Assembly (NCBI GenBank): GCA_003427395.1
Contig: BFEA01000013.1
Coordinates: 2,062,896 to 2,126,895, forward strand
Direction of reading: 5' to 3'
From: Chara braunii
Lineage: Eukaryota > Streptophyta > Charophyceae > Charales > Characeae
Length of the DNA: 64,000 nucleotides
Of this stretch, positions 1-11,376 are shown piece after piece. Numbering within the stretch: the stretch's first letter is position 1; every line of letters starts with the position of its first letter. The notes below the pieces were generated by a model. That model did no database searches. It was not told the origin of the DNA and saw only the letters and a list, made by a program, of their open reading frames with translations. The translations under genes were made by a program, and so were the position numbers.

Positions 1-60
1 TTGCCTTAGGTTCTTATCAAAACTCTTTACTTAAGTTTTAAAATATTATATATATATCTA

Positions 61-328
61 GGCTACCAGAGTGGCCCGGGGTCACTTGCCCGGCCGGGCC
101 AAAATAATTAAAAAATAATAATTTTAAATTTTATTTTTTATTTTAAATTTGTTGAAGAATTTGGATGTGACCCTGAGGCAAAAGTTGTTCAGGTTGTTTT
201 TCTGCATAACATAGTTTGTTTTCGAAAGTTTTAGATTTTTTTTTTTTTTTTTTTTTTTTTCTGCTGGGACCTTACCTGGTCCTTGCACGGGCTGGCCACC
301 CGGGACCCGGGCGGCCCGTCTGGTAGCC
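61..328. repeat. MITE-like element, copy 1
   Basis: A 268-bp AT-rich, non-coding element with terminal inverted repeats. It opens GGCTACCAGAGTGGCCCGGG and closes with the inverse of GGCTACCAGACGGGCCGC. The flanks (TATATCTAG on the left, CTAGATATA on the right) extend the symmetry, so the exact target duplication cannot be fixed. A conserved core reads GATGTGACCCTGAGGCAAAA. Other copies lie at 7647-7896, about 13523-13727, 14730-15280 and 14799-15084. No transposase is encoded; the likely driver family is unknown. Confidence 0.75.
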
Positions 329-420
329 TAGATATATATATATTATATCCTATATATATTTTTGTTTTTTTTTGAATTTGGTAGACTAGAGCAGCAGCTT
401 AAAAATCCAAAAAGCTTCTC

Positions 421-509
421 CCCCCCCCCCCCCCCCCCCTCTTCAATGTTCATGTTGGGGCAATGCACATTGGGGGGGGGGGGGAGGGGGGAGGGGGGAG
501 GGGGTTGAG
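421..509. repeat. Homopolymer C and G runs
   Basis: A run of about 19 C is followed by about 35 bases of G broken by single A. Low-complexity; apparent proline- or glycine-rich peptides here are not genes. Confidence 0.9.
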
Positions 510-1438
510 GATATTTGGAGATCAGTGTCTTTGATATGACACAAAATTCAGGCATGTACTTTTCCAGCAGCTACCTTGTGGCTCTCACATTCACTAATAT
601 TCCAAACCTCAACCCCCTCTCTTGCTAGGAAAATCGTTTTTTTTTTTTTTTAATGAAAAGTGTAACAAAGCACTTTTGGTAATGATGTATAGCTTAAAAC
701 GACAGAGTGGTCACATCAAATATTGTTTATATCAGAAGCCCCCTATTGACAAGATAACATGATATGTCCTCATTCTTGTTGCTATATGATTGAAAGTTAT
801 TTCTTCATTCAAGTTCTCATGTTAATTTTAGAAATTTCTTACAAAAAAATAACACAGGTTTTCTGAACTTTCCAACTTGCTTGCTCGTATTGACGCGTGT
901 ATTGCTGGCTGTTGTTCTGTGTTGTCTCTTTTTTTTGTCTATTTGCATTGTCAAATGTCAATTCAGAATTAATTGCAATTGCGAGGCCAGAGGCCCTTCC
1001 CAGCCAGAGCGTGCATGGCCTAAGTAAAGGCGGGCCCCGAATTGTCATAAGGCCAATAATTTGTCAATTTTGCAAATCTTTGTCGGCGATAGACAGTTAT
1101 GACGTGCCAGTTGGTTAAGACTTTTGAGCGTGTTCGCACAGGGTACCTCCCGGGCAGTTGGGCATACCTAACTAACCACGTCTGAATGCAGAATCAGGCC
1201 GCGACCGAATTTTGAGGAAACCGGGACTCATGTGCAGCCGGGGAAGAACGCCCTTCGATATAGTAGCCGCGGGAGAGCAGGGAAGCATTCGGGCACTTGC
1301 TTGTGCGTGCGGCAGCGCTGCTGTGCTAAGTGTGTGCGTTAGTGCGTCGAGCTCTGCGGTAGAGCAGGGTAGCGCGAGCGGTCATAGCCAAGCTGCGAGC
1401 GCTGGCATCGGGGTGCAGCGCAGGGGGTTACAAGACTG
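510..1438. other. No gene seen; possible 5' flank of the KDZ gene
   Basis: No exon with family resemblance is visible. From about 1120 to 1438 the base composition turns GC- and CpG-rich, unlike the AT-rich surroundings, and it ends at the first ATG of the KDZ reading frame. That is compatible with a promoter or 5' untranslated region, but no specific promoter element was identified. Confidence 0.35.
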
Positions 1439-2013
1439 ATGAAAACTGGAAAGATGGACTCAATTGCTGATCTGATATATCCCATGACACTTGTCGATGC
1501 ATTTCAAACTGTGCACATTTCTAATATGCTACCAGACGACATGCCAAATGTTTTTTCTCATGTAACAGAAGTGTTGAACAACAGAGCATCCGCTTGCCAG
1601 AAGAGTCACTGTACTGAGACAGATGTTTACACGGTTCGCACAAAACTTCGGTGGTATGACAAAACCCTTCTCGAGAATCCGGTAATGACAGCAGATCATG
1701 CCCTTCACATGACGGAGACCGAATTCATCATCTTACCTGTAATTTCTCACTGGTCACAATGCAAGGAAGCACTTGTCTTCGAAGAATCTGCTCTCCAACC
1801 ATTCTTCTACCCCATGCAAGGAACTTCATCACTGGGTATTCTGTATAAAAAAAAGTGTCCTCATTGTCAAATACCGTTATCATACAGTTACTATACTACT
1901 GGAGTAAAGGAGCGCATGTTTAATGCAACAACAAGAGGTGATGAAGATTGGTTTGAACTCAATTTAGAGACAATCATCAGTGTGAGACTCCTGCGCGAGC
2001 ACGATAAAAAACT
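1439..2013 (+). CDS. KDZ transposase exon 1 (CxC5-like region)
   Basis: This exon encodes 191 residues plus two bases. The ATG at 1439 is the first one in the open frame, and GC-rich sequence lies just upstream. Near residues 137-145 is KKCPHCQIPL, a C-x-x-C pair followed by a leucine, as in the CxC5 cluster that precedes many KDZ transposases. It then reads DWFELNLETIISVRLL, which resembles the start of the transposase core. It ends at a consensus donor, ACT|GTAAGT, in phase 2. An upstream non-coding exon cannot be excluded. Confidence 0.6.
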
Positions 2014-2411
2014 GTAAGTGATTTTGGGTGAGTGTTTTCCACGGTTTTCGGAGTGTCATGCAAGTTATGTACTAGTAACATATATGTTTTGTGTTGTTGC
2101 CTTGAGTCTTTGTTCCTTTGGTTGTACCAGGCTTAATTTTTTGTCTTTTGCGCCTGTCCGCTGCAAGTGCGAGGATGATGGACTAGATGCTGTGATCCAC
2201 TGAATTGATAAACTTTATGGATGACATCCTATAAATAGTGAACTTCATTTCTACTGGTTCGGAATGTACAGTCTTCGACGAAGTACGACCATAAAATTGG
2301 CAAATAGGAAAGGATATGACAATACTTCTACGTACATTTCGCATATTTACATCTCAACTTTTAACGACTTTGTTTTGTGCTACTCATTTTTCTGTTCTAA
2401 ATTGTGTACAG

Positions 2412-2667
2412 GTATGAATTGAACAGTGGCTTCGCAACAACTGCGACAGTGCACGATGATAGAAAGGGGTTGACAAGATTCCTCACGATTGAGGATCAAA
2501 CGAAAGAGACGACAAGACATAGGCACACAAATCGGTATATCCTAAATAGGCAAAGACTTGAGGATGCCTACTTTCGTTGGAGAGTGTCTTTGTTTCTTCA
2601 AAGGCATGAAGAACATTTAATTGCACATGTGAACCTTCCAATGCCATTGAATGAAATTTTGCTTCAG
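2412..2667 (+). CDS. KDZ transposase exon 2
   Basis: The acceptor TACAG at 2407-2411 restores the phase-2 codon as Leu, and the exon continues YELNSGF...RYILNRQRLEDAYFRW. The LNR-RLE-A block is the helical segment found before the cysteine-cluster region in KDZ proteins of this type. The exon ends TTCAG|GTAATA in phase 0 after 85 codons. No stop codons or frame breaks. Confidence 0.6.
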
Positions 2668-3419
2668 GTAATAACTTCTTACACTTGATTGATCCTACTT
2701 CTCACAATTTTTATTATAAATTGACTGAAATTACGTGTGTCATATAAGGATCCATCCAATCGGTAACAAACATGTATGTCATGTGGTTCCCTGCATGAAA
2801 CTCTGCTAAGACTAGTGTTTGTTTTTGTATCAACGAGCCTTCAAAAAGAAAAAGTACTTGTACAATGACTTGCATAATATAGTTTGGGACAATGCTGTTC
2901 AATTGCAACTCTGAAATGGAAGAGATTGGGAAGATAAATGGACAAAGCAAGAAGAAGAATTTAGAGTGAAAGAAGGAGATGAAGTCTATGAATGAATATC
3001 AGTCCCCCCTCAACTCATCGATTATATCTGTAAGGAAGTTAATTGCCCATTGCTTTGTTTCTCATTCTTGTTTTTATTATAATTATCATGAATTATATAT
3101 AATCTAATAAATAATTAAAGGATGTGGTGAGAGGAGGAGGTGGACGAGGAAAAGAAGGGCTTGTACTTGTGTGTGAGAAGGGTATGCAAGCCATTAGTTT
3201 TGCCTTAACGTCTGTGGACCCCACTCAACTAACTGGAATGGTTTTATCTCTAACCCTTTGCCTTCTGTCCTCTGCGTCACTGACCTCGGCTTCTAGCTGG
3301 ACCGGAATGTCTACTGCCTCCTGAATGTCCAGGTCGGCCAACGTGAGCTGGAGTGGTTTGCTGAACTGCGAGCTCACCATTTGACTTGAGACTGCTGTCT
3401 GACTAACCCGTACCTGAGC

Positions 3420-4640
3420 AATTAGCGCATCAGCCTTCATGGCTTGTCTGCTGCATCCTTATGCCTCTGCTGCTGCGGCAGCGTGTCCTAACACTTGCTC
3501 CACTGCTGCAACTGCCCTTCGGACCCAGCACTACACATTGCTTTTAGAATGGCGTCAGGCGCCCCAACCTACTCTACTCCCTACAGCTACGACATCTGCA
3601 GATGGCGACCAGGACCCCTTCCTCTTAAAGACCAGTGTGCATGATGTCAACCCCAATCTCGACCTTCTCTTACACATCAGGTATGTATTGACTCGCTCAT
3701 CACTCTCCCTTAACTCCCCACAGTGTGCAATCCCTACACCCAACGACCACCATCACCCTCCTAGCTCTGCACCCAGCAGCCTGGCCATGGTCGCTGTGTG
3801 CCCACTGCCCTGCAGTGCACCTCACACCTCCAGCGCCCGTGTGCGCGATCCCGCCAGTGCCTTCGTCTCAATCACGAAGGAGCAAGCCAGCAGCGTGGCC
3901 GCATTGCCTACCAAGGCCAGAATGACCCTGGCTGCCTTGCTCACTTTCCTATATGGAAAGTGAGCTCTGCTTGCCGAGCTCAGCGCCTGGCTGGACGAGT
4001 TTCCAGTAGCTTCCAGTTGGGCCTCATTGCCTGCACCCAGGCCCACATTCAGTTAAGGGCCTGGGCCTCGTACAGTTAGGCTCATTCAGGCCGACGTCTA
4101 GGCTCAAGTGTCCGTCGTATTCTCATTGGCTGGTTGGGCCTCAGTGTCGACAATGCTGCTTTCCGATTCGCCCGCAACGGCTTCGTGATGTGTCGGCCTC
4201 ACGCTGACTGTGGCCATGGTTCAACCACCGGGCCCCTGTGCTCAACTGCTTGGCACATATACTGTTGCTGCGTAGAGCCCAAGGAGAGGCTCACGTTGCA
4301 CTTTAACCAACTGACACCTGATACCCATATTGGAAATGCTGAGATAAAGGGCCTTTCGTGGATATTCAGGCCTGCCTTCATTTAGGTCGGGCACAGGCTT
4401 GCTGAGGGCCACAACCCAGATTATGTATGAGCCCTATAAGGGCTAGGCCATATAGAAGCTAGAGGCCCACATATGGGTTCCAACAACCACTTAGCATAAT
4501 CCCACTGGCCGGAACTTTGGCCTTGCCACAGATATGCAGACCCACCTTCACTTAGGGCGGGCACAACCTTTACCAGCACATGCGAAGGGTCAAATCCTTG
4601 CAGAGTCGTTAGTGTTTCCAAAAACCCTATGGCTTGCAAC
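3420..4640 (+). repeat. Dispersed 1.2-kb repeat, copy with exon-donor cassette
   Basis: This segment is related to 46381-46928 and 47300-48250. All share the run from CACTGCCCTGCA through GCCAGAATG and CTTTCCTATATGGAA. This copy and the 47.3-48.25 kb copy also share AACCACC-GGGCCC and AGGCCTGCCTTCA. This copy also has a splice-donor-like site, CATCAG|GTATGT, near 3680, as the others do. Similarity is clear by eye but imperfect. It may be a retroposed gene fragment or a long non-autonomous element; no reading frame is shared intact. Confidence 0.55.
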
Positions 4641-4837
4641 TAGAAGAGAGATACTGACCTCTCTACTGACTCGGTTAATTAACGATGCTGCGTACCTCTT
4701 CACCCGGTGACATCCTGACTGCTATGGTCTCCGAGGATACATCTGCTCTCACAATTTCAACCAGCGCACCTCCATGCTTGTTTTTCACTATGTTATTAAT
4801 GTGGGGCATTCAAACTTGCAGATGATTATCAGTGGAT

Positions 4838-4838
<1 letters not shown>

Positions 4839-4904
<66 letters not shown>
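4839..4904. repeat. (CA)n microsatellite
   Basis: About 33 uninterrupted CA units within KDZ intron 2. Confidence 0.98.
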
Positions 4905-4906
<2 letters not shown>

Positions 4907-5141
4907 GTTTTGAGACATTTGTTTCTACATAGAGGATACATGTATTAGAAGGTATTCGAACCAGAAACACACACTTTGACATTGGAGGTTTCTTAGACTG
5001 TGATTTTTCTAGGTTATTATAACATCTTTTTCCCACCTTTTTTACTCTCCTCCATTCCTCCATCTCAAGTTCGAATGTATACTCGTTTGCCTCTAATATA
5101 TAGTTTTCGTTTTTTCTTGTTGTTGTTTTTTGTGAATGTAG

Positions 5142-5546
5142 TTGCAAGATCCTTTCTGGTTCCATTTGTTAGAGGAAGCACAAAACCATCCTCTTCAGTG
5201 CAGGGAAGAACTTTGTGGGAGGTACTGTCATGTCGATGGTCACTTCAAGGTCTGTCGGTCGAGGTGTGCAAAGTCAGATGTCACCTTATATCAGACTGCA
5301 ATTGGTGCAATTGTCAAGGGTTGCCCTGAAACATTTGTCCGACAACGAAAATGGTGTCAGAAACACCTGCCCGAAAAACAACCAATCGATGTGCCAGAGG
5401 AGAGCAACGAGGAAGAGGAGATGTGCATCGCTACTATTGATGAGCCCATTGCCGGTCGTACTCGCTTTCTATCAAAGATCGATATGAATGATGCAGAAAT
5501 TATCATTGAATCGCGGTTGTTTCCAAATATCAGTGCAACTCTTATT
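5142..5546 (+). CDS. KDZ transposase exon 3 (CxC6-like cluster, first catalytic Asp, start of chromodomain)
   Basis: A phase 0 exon of 135 codons after TGTAG. It opens LQDPFWFHLLEEA and then carries the cysteine cluster CREELCGRYCHVDGHFKVC, with KGCPETF and WCQKH about 15-30 residues on. The pattern C...C...C.VDG..K.C, then GC, then C..H fits the CxC6 cluster and its first catalytic Asp. Near its end is MNDAEIIIESRLF, which matches the first strand of a chromodomain continued in exon 4. The donor chosen is ATT|GTACAT at 5547, because it keeps phase 0 with exon 4; this border is the least certain. Confidence 0.58.
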
Positions 5547-6038
5547 GTACATTTGTGTTGGCATACTGTTGCAAAAAAATATGACCATCATACGATATTC
5601 ATAATTTTTTTATATATATATTTTTCAACTTCCTTTCTAAGTTTCTATTATCATTCCACTTCCCCCCACACAAGCAAGTCATAAAGGATTTCAATAAGCA
5701 CTCATGCACGCTCCTCCCCCTTATGGTGAGGAGGCCTGAAAGAAAGCATTGATTTCTAAAAAAAAGAAGGATGTACCACCCTTCACCCCTACCTAATTTA
5801 GCCTGCTCTAGTTTGGTTCTACAGTTGGATGCTAGTGTGATTACCATATCCTTTCGCTACGGATAGCTTGGTCAAGAAGTCGGCATGTAGAAAGTACAAG
5901 ACACTGATGCATCATGGGAAAGACCCTGTCATCGATCATGACGTAGAATGACCCGAAATCATTCAACCACGATCAAACCATACAAGACCCATAGCGTTGA
6001 AGCCTTCCACACCAGCATGAACCGACCAAAGCGAGCAC

Positions 6039-6099
<61 letters not shown>

Positions 6100-6754
6100 G
6101 AGATCGTCGAAGACTTGCCAATCTTCCTGTTCCTATCAGCTCCTTGACTGTCGGATTTTCTTTACTTGCTCCGAGATGCTCGAGCTGTTGGTTTGGGCCT
6201 AAGCCCTACCCTACTTGATTCCTACCAGCTTTGTTGGAGCCCTAAACCTTGGTTGACTTTTCCTCTCCCTTTTTTGGTGTTTACTGTTACCTCTACCGGA
6301 ATCTTGAATTCAAGGTTAGAATTTGCTTGCTCAGTATTCTATTGTATGGGCTAAAACCCTAACCCCTAGTCCTATTTTTCTAGATTTTACCACTATCAGG
6401 TGGTTGACGATGCTTGATCTGGTTTAGACTGCTACCCTTTGGTGGCTTGACTAAAACTCATTACCCTGTCTGAATCATTTTTACTACTCGTTTGTGATCC
6501 TTGGACCTGCCTGCTTGCTATACTGTCGCGTGATTAGTATACCAGCATGTGTCCTAGTGGTATGCTCAACCCGTTTATTGTTCTTCTCTATGAGAATTCC
6601 ATATGAATGTCGAAGGATTCGGGGATGCTATTGAGTGATTGTGTTTCTGCTCGTGTTCCATTTTAGCAGTAACCTTTTTTTTTCGTTACAAAAGAAAAAT
6701 ATTCATGAACTTATTGCACTTGATTATTTTCTGTTTTCTTGATTTTTTTCACAG
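5547..6754. other. Intron 3 of the KDZ gene
   Basis: AT-rich at the start, then a GA microsatellite at 6042-6100. The rest has no recognisable element or coding region. It ends in a T-rich tract and CACAG. Confidence 0.55.
6042..6100. repeat. (GA)n microsatellite
   Basis: A GA tract with one AAAGA interruption, within intron 3. Confidence 0.97.
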
Positions 6755-7089
6755 GGCTTGTTCTACTTTGTGAAGTGGAAAAATCAGTCATATTCACGAT
6801 CTTTGTGGTGTCATGAAAGTGATTTTGCTGGTGAACATGCATCAAAAGTTCTCAGGACTTTTCTAGATGCACAATTGCCAATTGATTTTTATCAGGGGCC
6901 ATATCCACACCCAGATGAAGCAAAAAATGCCGACGACAAGAGTAAGACTGCAAAGCTTCAGCGAACGGCTTGCACACCACGCAAAATAGATGACAAAAAC
7001 AAAAGCACATGTGGCTCTATTCATTGCTTTTGGTCATGTGGTTTCATGTTCCCTCGATGGAAATGATATTGGCAGAGTCCTGCACGCAG
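6755..7089 (+). CDS. KDZ transposase exon 4 (chromodomain core), frameshifted
   Basis: The exon reads GLFYFVKWKNQSYSRSLWCH, which is the central part of a chromodomain (YFVKWK..SY...W), followed by ASKVLRTFLDA. Chromodomains bind methylated histone tails and in transposons can steer insertion. The downstream part should read into the block EMILAESCTQ before the donor GCAG|GTATGT, but that block is in a different frame from the chromodomain. At 335 nt the exon is one base short of preserving phase 0. The chromodomain frame stops at TGA near 7064, so a net one-base shift lies roughly between 6990 and 7060. Confidence 0.55.
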
Positions 7090-7129
7090 GTATGTTGTTG
7101 TGTATTTCTCAAAATCTATTTTTTTCTAG

Positions 7130-7581
7130 GCTACATTGCTTGCCTGGCCGTACAACAAGGTTAGCCTACCTGGGCTAGTTGCTTGGGGATCACCTGCATG
7201 GGCCAAACCCATCCAGGCAAAAACCAGCCTTTAAAAAATATATATATGTATATTGGTGGACGATTTTTTAAGCATGGCGAGAGGAGCGCAAATCCGGTTC
7301 TTGGCTATCAAGAGAGAGGGGAAGGAAGGGGGCTATCAATCGTTCTAAGGCCAAAAGGGGTTTAAAAGGGGGTGCTATTAGTTTGAATTTCTACTGGGTT
7401 TCATTTTTTATTTTTCAAAATTAATTCCATGAGGAATTTTAATGTGACCTTCAGCTAACAGTAGTATTTTGCAATTCTACTACAACCAGGGCTGGACCGC
7501 CAATTGGCCGGTTGATCCAGGCTGGTCCAACTGAGGTTGGTCTAGTTGAGAGGTTCCAACCGAAAAAACGGTTGACCCCAA

Positions 7582-7626
<45 letters not shown>

Positions 7627-7646
7627 TTATATATTATATATATATG
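7130..7646. repeat. Degenerate repeats and AT tract in intron 4
   Basis: 7490-7580 is self-complementary around GGTTGATCC and GGTTGACCCC motifs. 7585-7644 is an AT microsatellite that abuts MITE copy 2. No coding signal. Confidence 0.5.
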
Positions 7647-7896
7647 GGCTACCAGAGTGGCCCGGGGTCACCTGCCCAGCCAGACCAAAAAAAAAAAAAA
7701 AAAATTTAAAAAATTTAAAAAAAATAAAATTAGTGAAGAATTTCGATGTGACCCTGAGGCAAAAGTTGTTCAGTTTATTTTTTTGCATAACATAGTGTTT
7801 TTCTCGGAATGTTTGGATTTGTTTTTTTTTGCTGGGACCTTCTCTGGTCCTTGCACGGGCTGGCCACCCGGGACCCGGGCCGCCCGGCTGGTAGCC
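7647..7896. repeat. MITE-like element, copy 2
   Basis: This has the same termini and core as the copy at 61-328: GGCTACCAGAGTGGCCCGGG at the left and CCCGGCTGGTAGCC at the right. It is inserted between two AT microsatellites (7585-7644 and about 7897-7925), consistent with a preference for TA-rich targets. Confidence 0.75.
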
Positions 7897-8016
7897 TATA
7901 TATATATATATATACATATATGTATGTATATCTATGTAGTCGGTGAAACTCCGATGAAACAGTTTGTCACAGCCCCTCGTTTTTTGTTCTCTTCTCCCTC
8001 TCTGCCTGTGGTAAAC

Positions 8017-8054
8017 CTGTCTCTTATACACATCTAGATGTGTATAAGAGACAG
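8017..8054. other. Nextera mate-pair junction adapter (assembly artefact)
   Basis: Two 19-bp Tn5 mosaic ends stand head to head: CTGTCTCTTATACACATCT followed directly by its reverse complement. This 38-bp palindrome is the circularisation junction of Nextera mate-pair libraries. Sequence left and right of it need not be adjacent in the genome. Confidence 0.93.
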
Positions 8055-8223
8055 ATATATACGTATTTGTTTTTAAGCAAATCCCTATAAAAACGCCATA
8101 GATTACTGCTTTGGTCTATTGCTTGATTATATGATTGGAAGATTGCATTCTCATACTTGTTTGTCTTATGTGACCCCCCAACTTTATTCTATTGACCTTT
8201 TTCCTCCCGTTCATTTTGAAATC

Positions 8224-11200
8224 TTTCATATCGGTTAAGTTCTCCCTAAGGTCGAGGGATTGTTTGATTTTCTTTTTATTTTTTTTTTATCCGCGTTGTT
8301 CAGTTGGATTCATTTGCTACAACATTCTTTTCGGATAACTTGTTTATGTGATGTCAATTCAACGATCATTGTTTTGCCTTGGTTATTTTCCGAATGCATC
8401 TGGGTATGACTGCACCCAGATGCGCTGTGCCTCAACCCACTTCAAATAACCTGATCTCGATTGTGCTAAGAGAGGCCGAACGTGGAGATGGAGATCAAGG
8501 TGTTTTTGACGGGGAGGGAAGAAGTAGAAGGGGGTGAGACTCGTGAAGAGTAGATCAACGTGAAGTAGAAGGGGGCGTGACATAGTGAAGGCAACCAGAT
8601 TAGCAGGAAGGAAACAAGTGAAGGAAAGAAGTTGGTGAAGTTGGAGGGATCAAAGCGAGGAGGAAGAATCCAACTCATGACAGAGGAAAGCACTGATCGT
8701 GCCCGTTACTATGTGACAAATAGACTCGAGGAAACTCTTGAAGGGTCGTTGAAACTCCGACGAAACAGTCGGTCTCTTACCTGGGTATTAAGGAGATGAA
8801 CTACGGTTTGTCATTACTATTTTATTACATTGTTCCAACCTCCTGGATTTTTTTTTTTTAATTATATTATTGTGTTATATTATTTGTTATATAATTACAT
8901 GGTTGTTTTACCTTCTTGCTGATCTTCACGCAAGGTACCAGCACCCTGCCATTTTGTGTGCACATGGTGATTTTTCTCGTCTATCTCTGAATTTGTTGTG
9001 CCAAACACATTTGAGAGCCACATAGCCTAGGGCTACAGTACTCATGATTACTGTATCGGACCGGCATAGGTAGCTCTGTGTACGTTTGTGATAAGGGTGT
9101 GCTGTGTTTGGGGGGAGGACAGGCATGTGTTCGTTTGCGATTAGGGTGTGCTGTGTGGAGGATAGGCATGGCAAGCGGGCTCTCATTCGGAAGCAATACG
9201 CATGATTGTAAGGCTTGGCCGGTAAGGAAGGGTGATGTCTTTCTTGGGTCCAAATTTGTGATGCAATGAATCTGCCAACTCGCGAATAACTCTTCGCGTT
9301 TACAGAGGAAAGCCATAGTGTCGGCTCGTGTGAGTATTCAGGGGAGATCACCTACGCGTTTCGCTTGCTGCTGAGTACTTTCATATCGGTTAAGTTCTCC
9401 CTAAGGTCGAGGGATTGTTTGCCTTTTTTTTTTTTTTTTTTTTAATTGTTTGTCCTCGTTGTTCAGTTGGATTCATTTGCTACAGCATTCTTTTCGGATA
9501 ACTTGCTTTTGTGAAGTCGATTCAGCGATCATTGTTTTGCCTTTGTTATTTTGCCAATGCCCATGGGTGTGACTGCAGCCAGATGCACTAAATCTCAACT
9601 CACCTGATGTCGATTGTGCTAAGAGAGGCCGAACATGGAGATGAAGGGCAAGGCGTGCTTGACAGGGAGGGAAGAAGTAGAAGGGGGTGAGACTCGTGAA
9701 CAGTAGATCAACACGAAGTAGAAGTGAACTTTGTTTTTGTTTTCAATTTTTTCTGGTTTCTTTCCCTGCGGATCGGTTGCTGTTGTCATTTCTCAATCCG
9801 CTGCAGCGTCCACGTGGTCCTGATTAGTTGGTTTATTGGTTGATTGATTGATTGATTGATTAATTGGTTGGTTGGTTGATTGGTTGTTTGGTTGGTTGGT
9901 GATCGATTGATTGATGGATTATCATCATCTAAATTTCTTGTTATCATTATTGTATTTAAGTATTATTATTATTCCTATTATTAATTTTCTTTCCCCGTCG
10001 GTCATGAGCAGTTGCCGCACTTTTGAACCTGTCCGTATTTGGCCATTGTCAGACTAACTGTTTCTCTTAATGAATCTGCTCGGCAAGGCGGGCATATAAC
10101 ATCTGTGAGAGTCTTCGTATAAATCCGCTTCTTCTTGTTGTCCAGAGCGCGACAGGCAATGACTTTTGTGAGCAGGTAGGTGGTTCTCCCGCTTCGCTCG
10201 GCACCAAGTGCCCGCCATAGGTTACCTGCCAAGTCTCACGCCAAAATTCACCAATTTATTTGTCACGCGTCTCCCGCAAAAAAATACCCGTTGTGTATCT
10301 TCCGCAACGGCGGACGAAAAGGAGAAGTTATCCGTGCGAGTTTGTAGAAGTTTGTGTATAGTTTGGAATCCGACCTGACCAGATCCGTCAGTAGGACTTT
10401 TTCAACTGGCCGTAATTGAGGTTATTCCCCCACCTCTTTTTCCTTTCCCTTTGTTTTTTTTTTCAATTTTTCTGGTTTCTTTCCCTGCGGATCGGTTGTT
10501 GTTGTCATTTCTAAATCTGGTGCAGTGTCCACGTGGCCCTGACCAAAACTACACCTTGTCTTATGTGGCCCATGTGGGGTGTACGTTTGCGATTAGGGTA
10601 TGCTGTGTGGAGGATAGGCACGGCCAGCGGGCTCTCATTCGGAAGTAATACGCATTATTGTAAGGCTTGGCCGGTAAGGAAGGATGGTGTCTTTTTTGTG
10701 TCCAAGTTTGTGATGCAATAAATCTGCCATCTCGCGAATGAATCTTTGCGTTTTCATAGGAAAGTCATAATGTCGGCTCGTGCGAGTATTCAGGGGAGAT
10801 CACTCACGGGTTTCGCCTGCTGCTGAGTAGTTTCATATCGATTAAGTTCTCCCCAAGGTCGAGGGATTGTTTTTTTTTTTTTTTTTTTAGTTGTTTGTCC
10901 CCGTTGTTCAGTTGGATTCATTTGCTACAACATTCTTTTCGGATAACTTGCTTGTCTGAAGTCGATTCAACGATCATTGTTTTGCCTTGGTTATTTTCCC
11001 AATGCATCTGGGTGTGACTGCAGCCAGATGTGCTGAACCTCAACTCACTTACGTGGTTATTAGGGAGATTAACTACGGTTTGTCATTACAATTTAATCAT
11101 ATTGTTTCAGCGTCGAGGTTTTTTTTTATTTTTATTTTATTTGTGTTTTATATTATTTACTATATAATTAATGGTTGTTTTATCTTCTTGCTAATCTTCA

Positions 11201-11305
11201 CGTAAGGTACCCTCACCTTGCCATTTTGTCTGCACATGGTGATTTTGCTCGTCAATCTTAGAATTTGTTATGCCAAGCACATTTGAGAGCCACATAGCCT
11301 AGGGC
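8224..11305 (+). repeat. Array of three partial copies of a 1.2-1.5 kb repeat
   Basis: The block starting TTTCATATCG-TTAAGTTCTC occurs at 8224, 9379 and 10831. A second block (GATTAGGGTGTGCTGTGTGG and the next 200 bases) occurs at about 9130 and 10590. A third (TTAACTACGGTTTGTCATTA or close) occurs at about 8795 and 11070. Together they form a degenerate tandem array within KDZ intron 4. No intact open frame or terminal repeats were recognised, so the element class is unknown. Confidence 0.65.
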
Positions 11306-11376
11306 TAAGTACTCTCATGATTACTGTATCGAAAAAGCAAAATAATAGAAAGTAACGGTACTAAATACTTTTGCAG

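Larger units (their letters stand above)
2668..5141. other. Intron 2 of the KDZ gene, filled with repeats
   Basis: The 2.5-kb intron contains AT-rich sequence to about 3120, then a CT-rich dispersed repeat copy (about 3420-4640) and a CA microsatellite (4839-4904). The acceptor is TGTAG at 5137-5141. Open frames here, including one of 174 codons at 3439-3963, belong to the dispersed repeat and not to a host gene. Confidence 0.55.

Noticed and set aside
1212-1439. Small upstream frame overlapping the KDZ start
   Set aside because: No similarity, ends at the KDZ ATG by chance, and the sequence is GC-rich and probably untranslated.
3439-3963. A 174-codon alanine/proline/serine-rich frame
   Set aside because: It lies within a dispersed repeat whose other copies do not keep the frame, and it has no recognisable domain.
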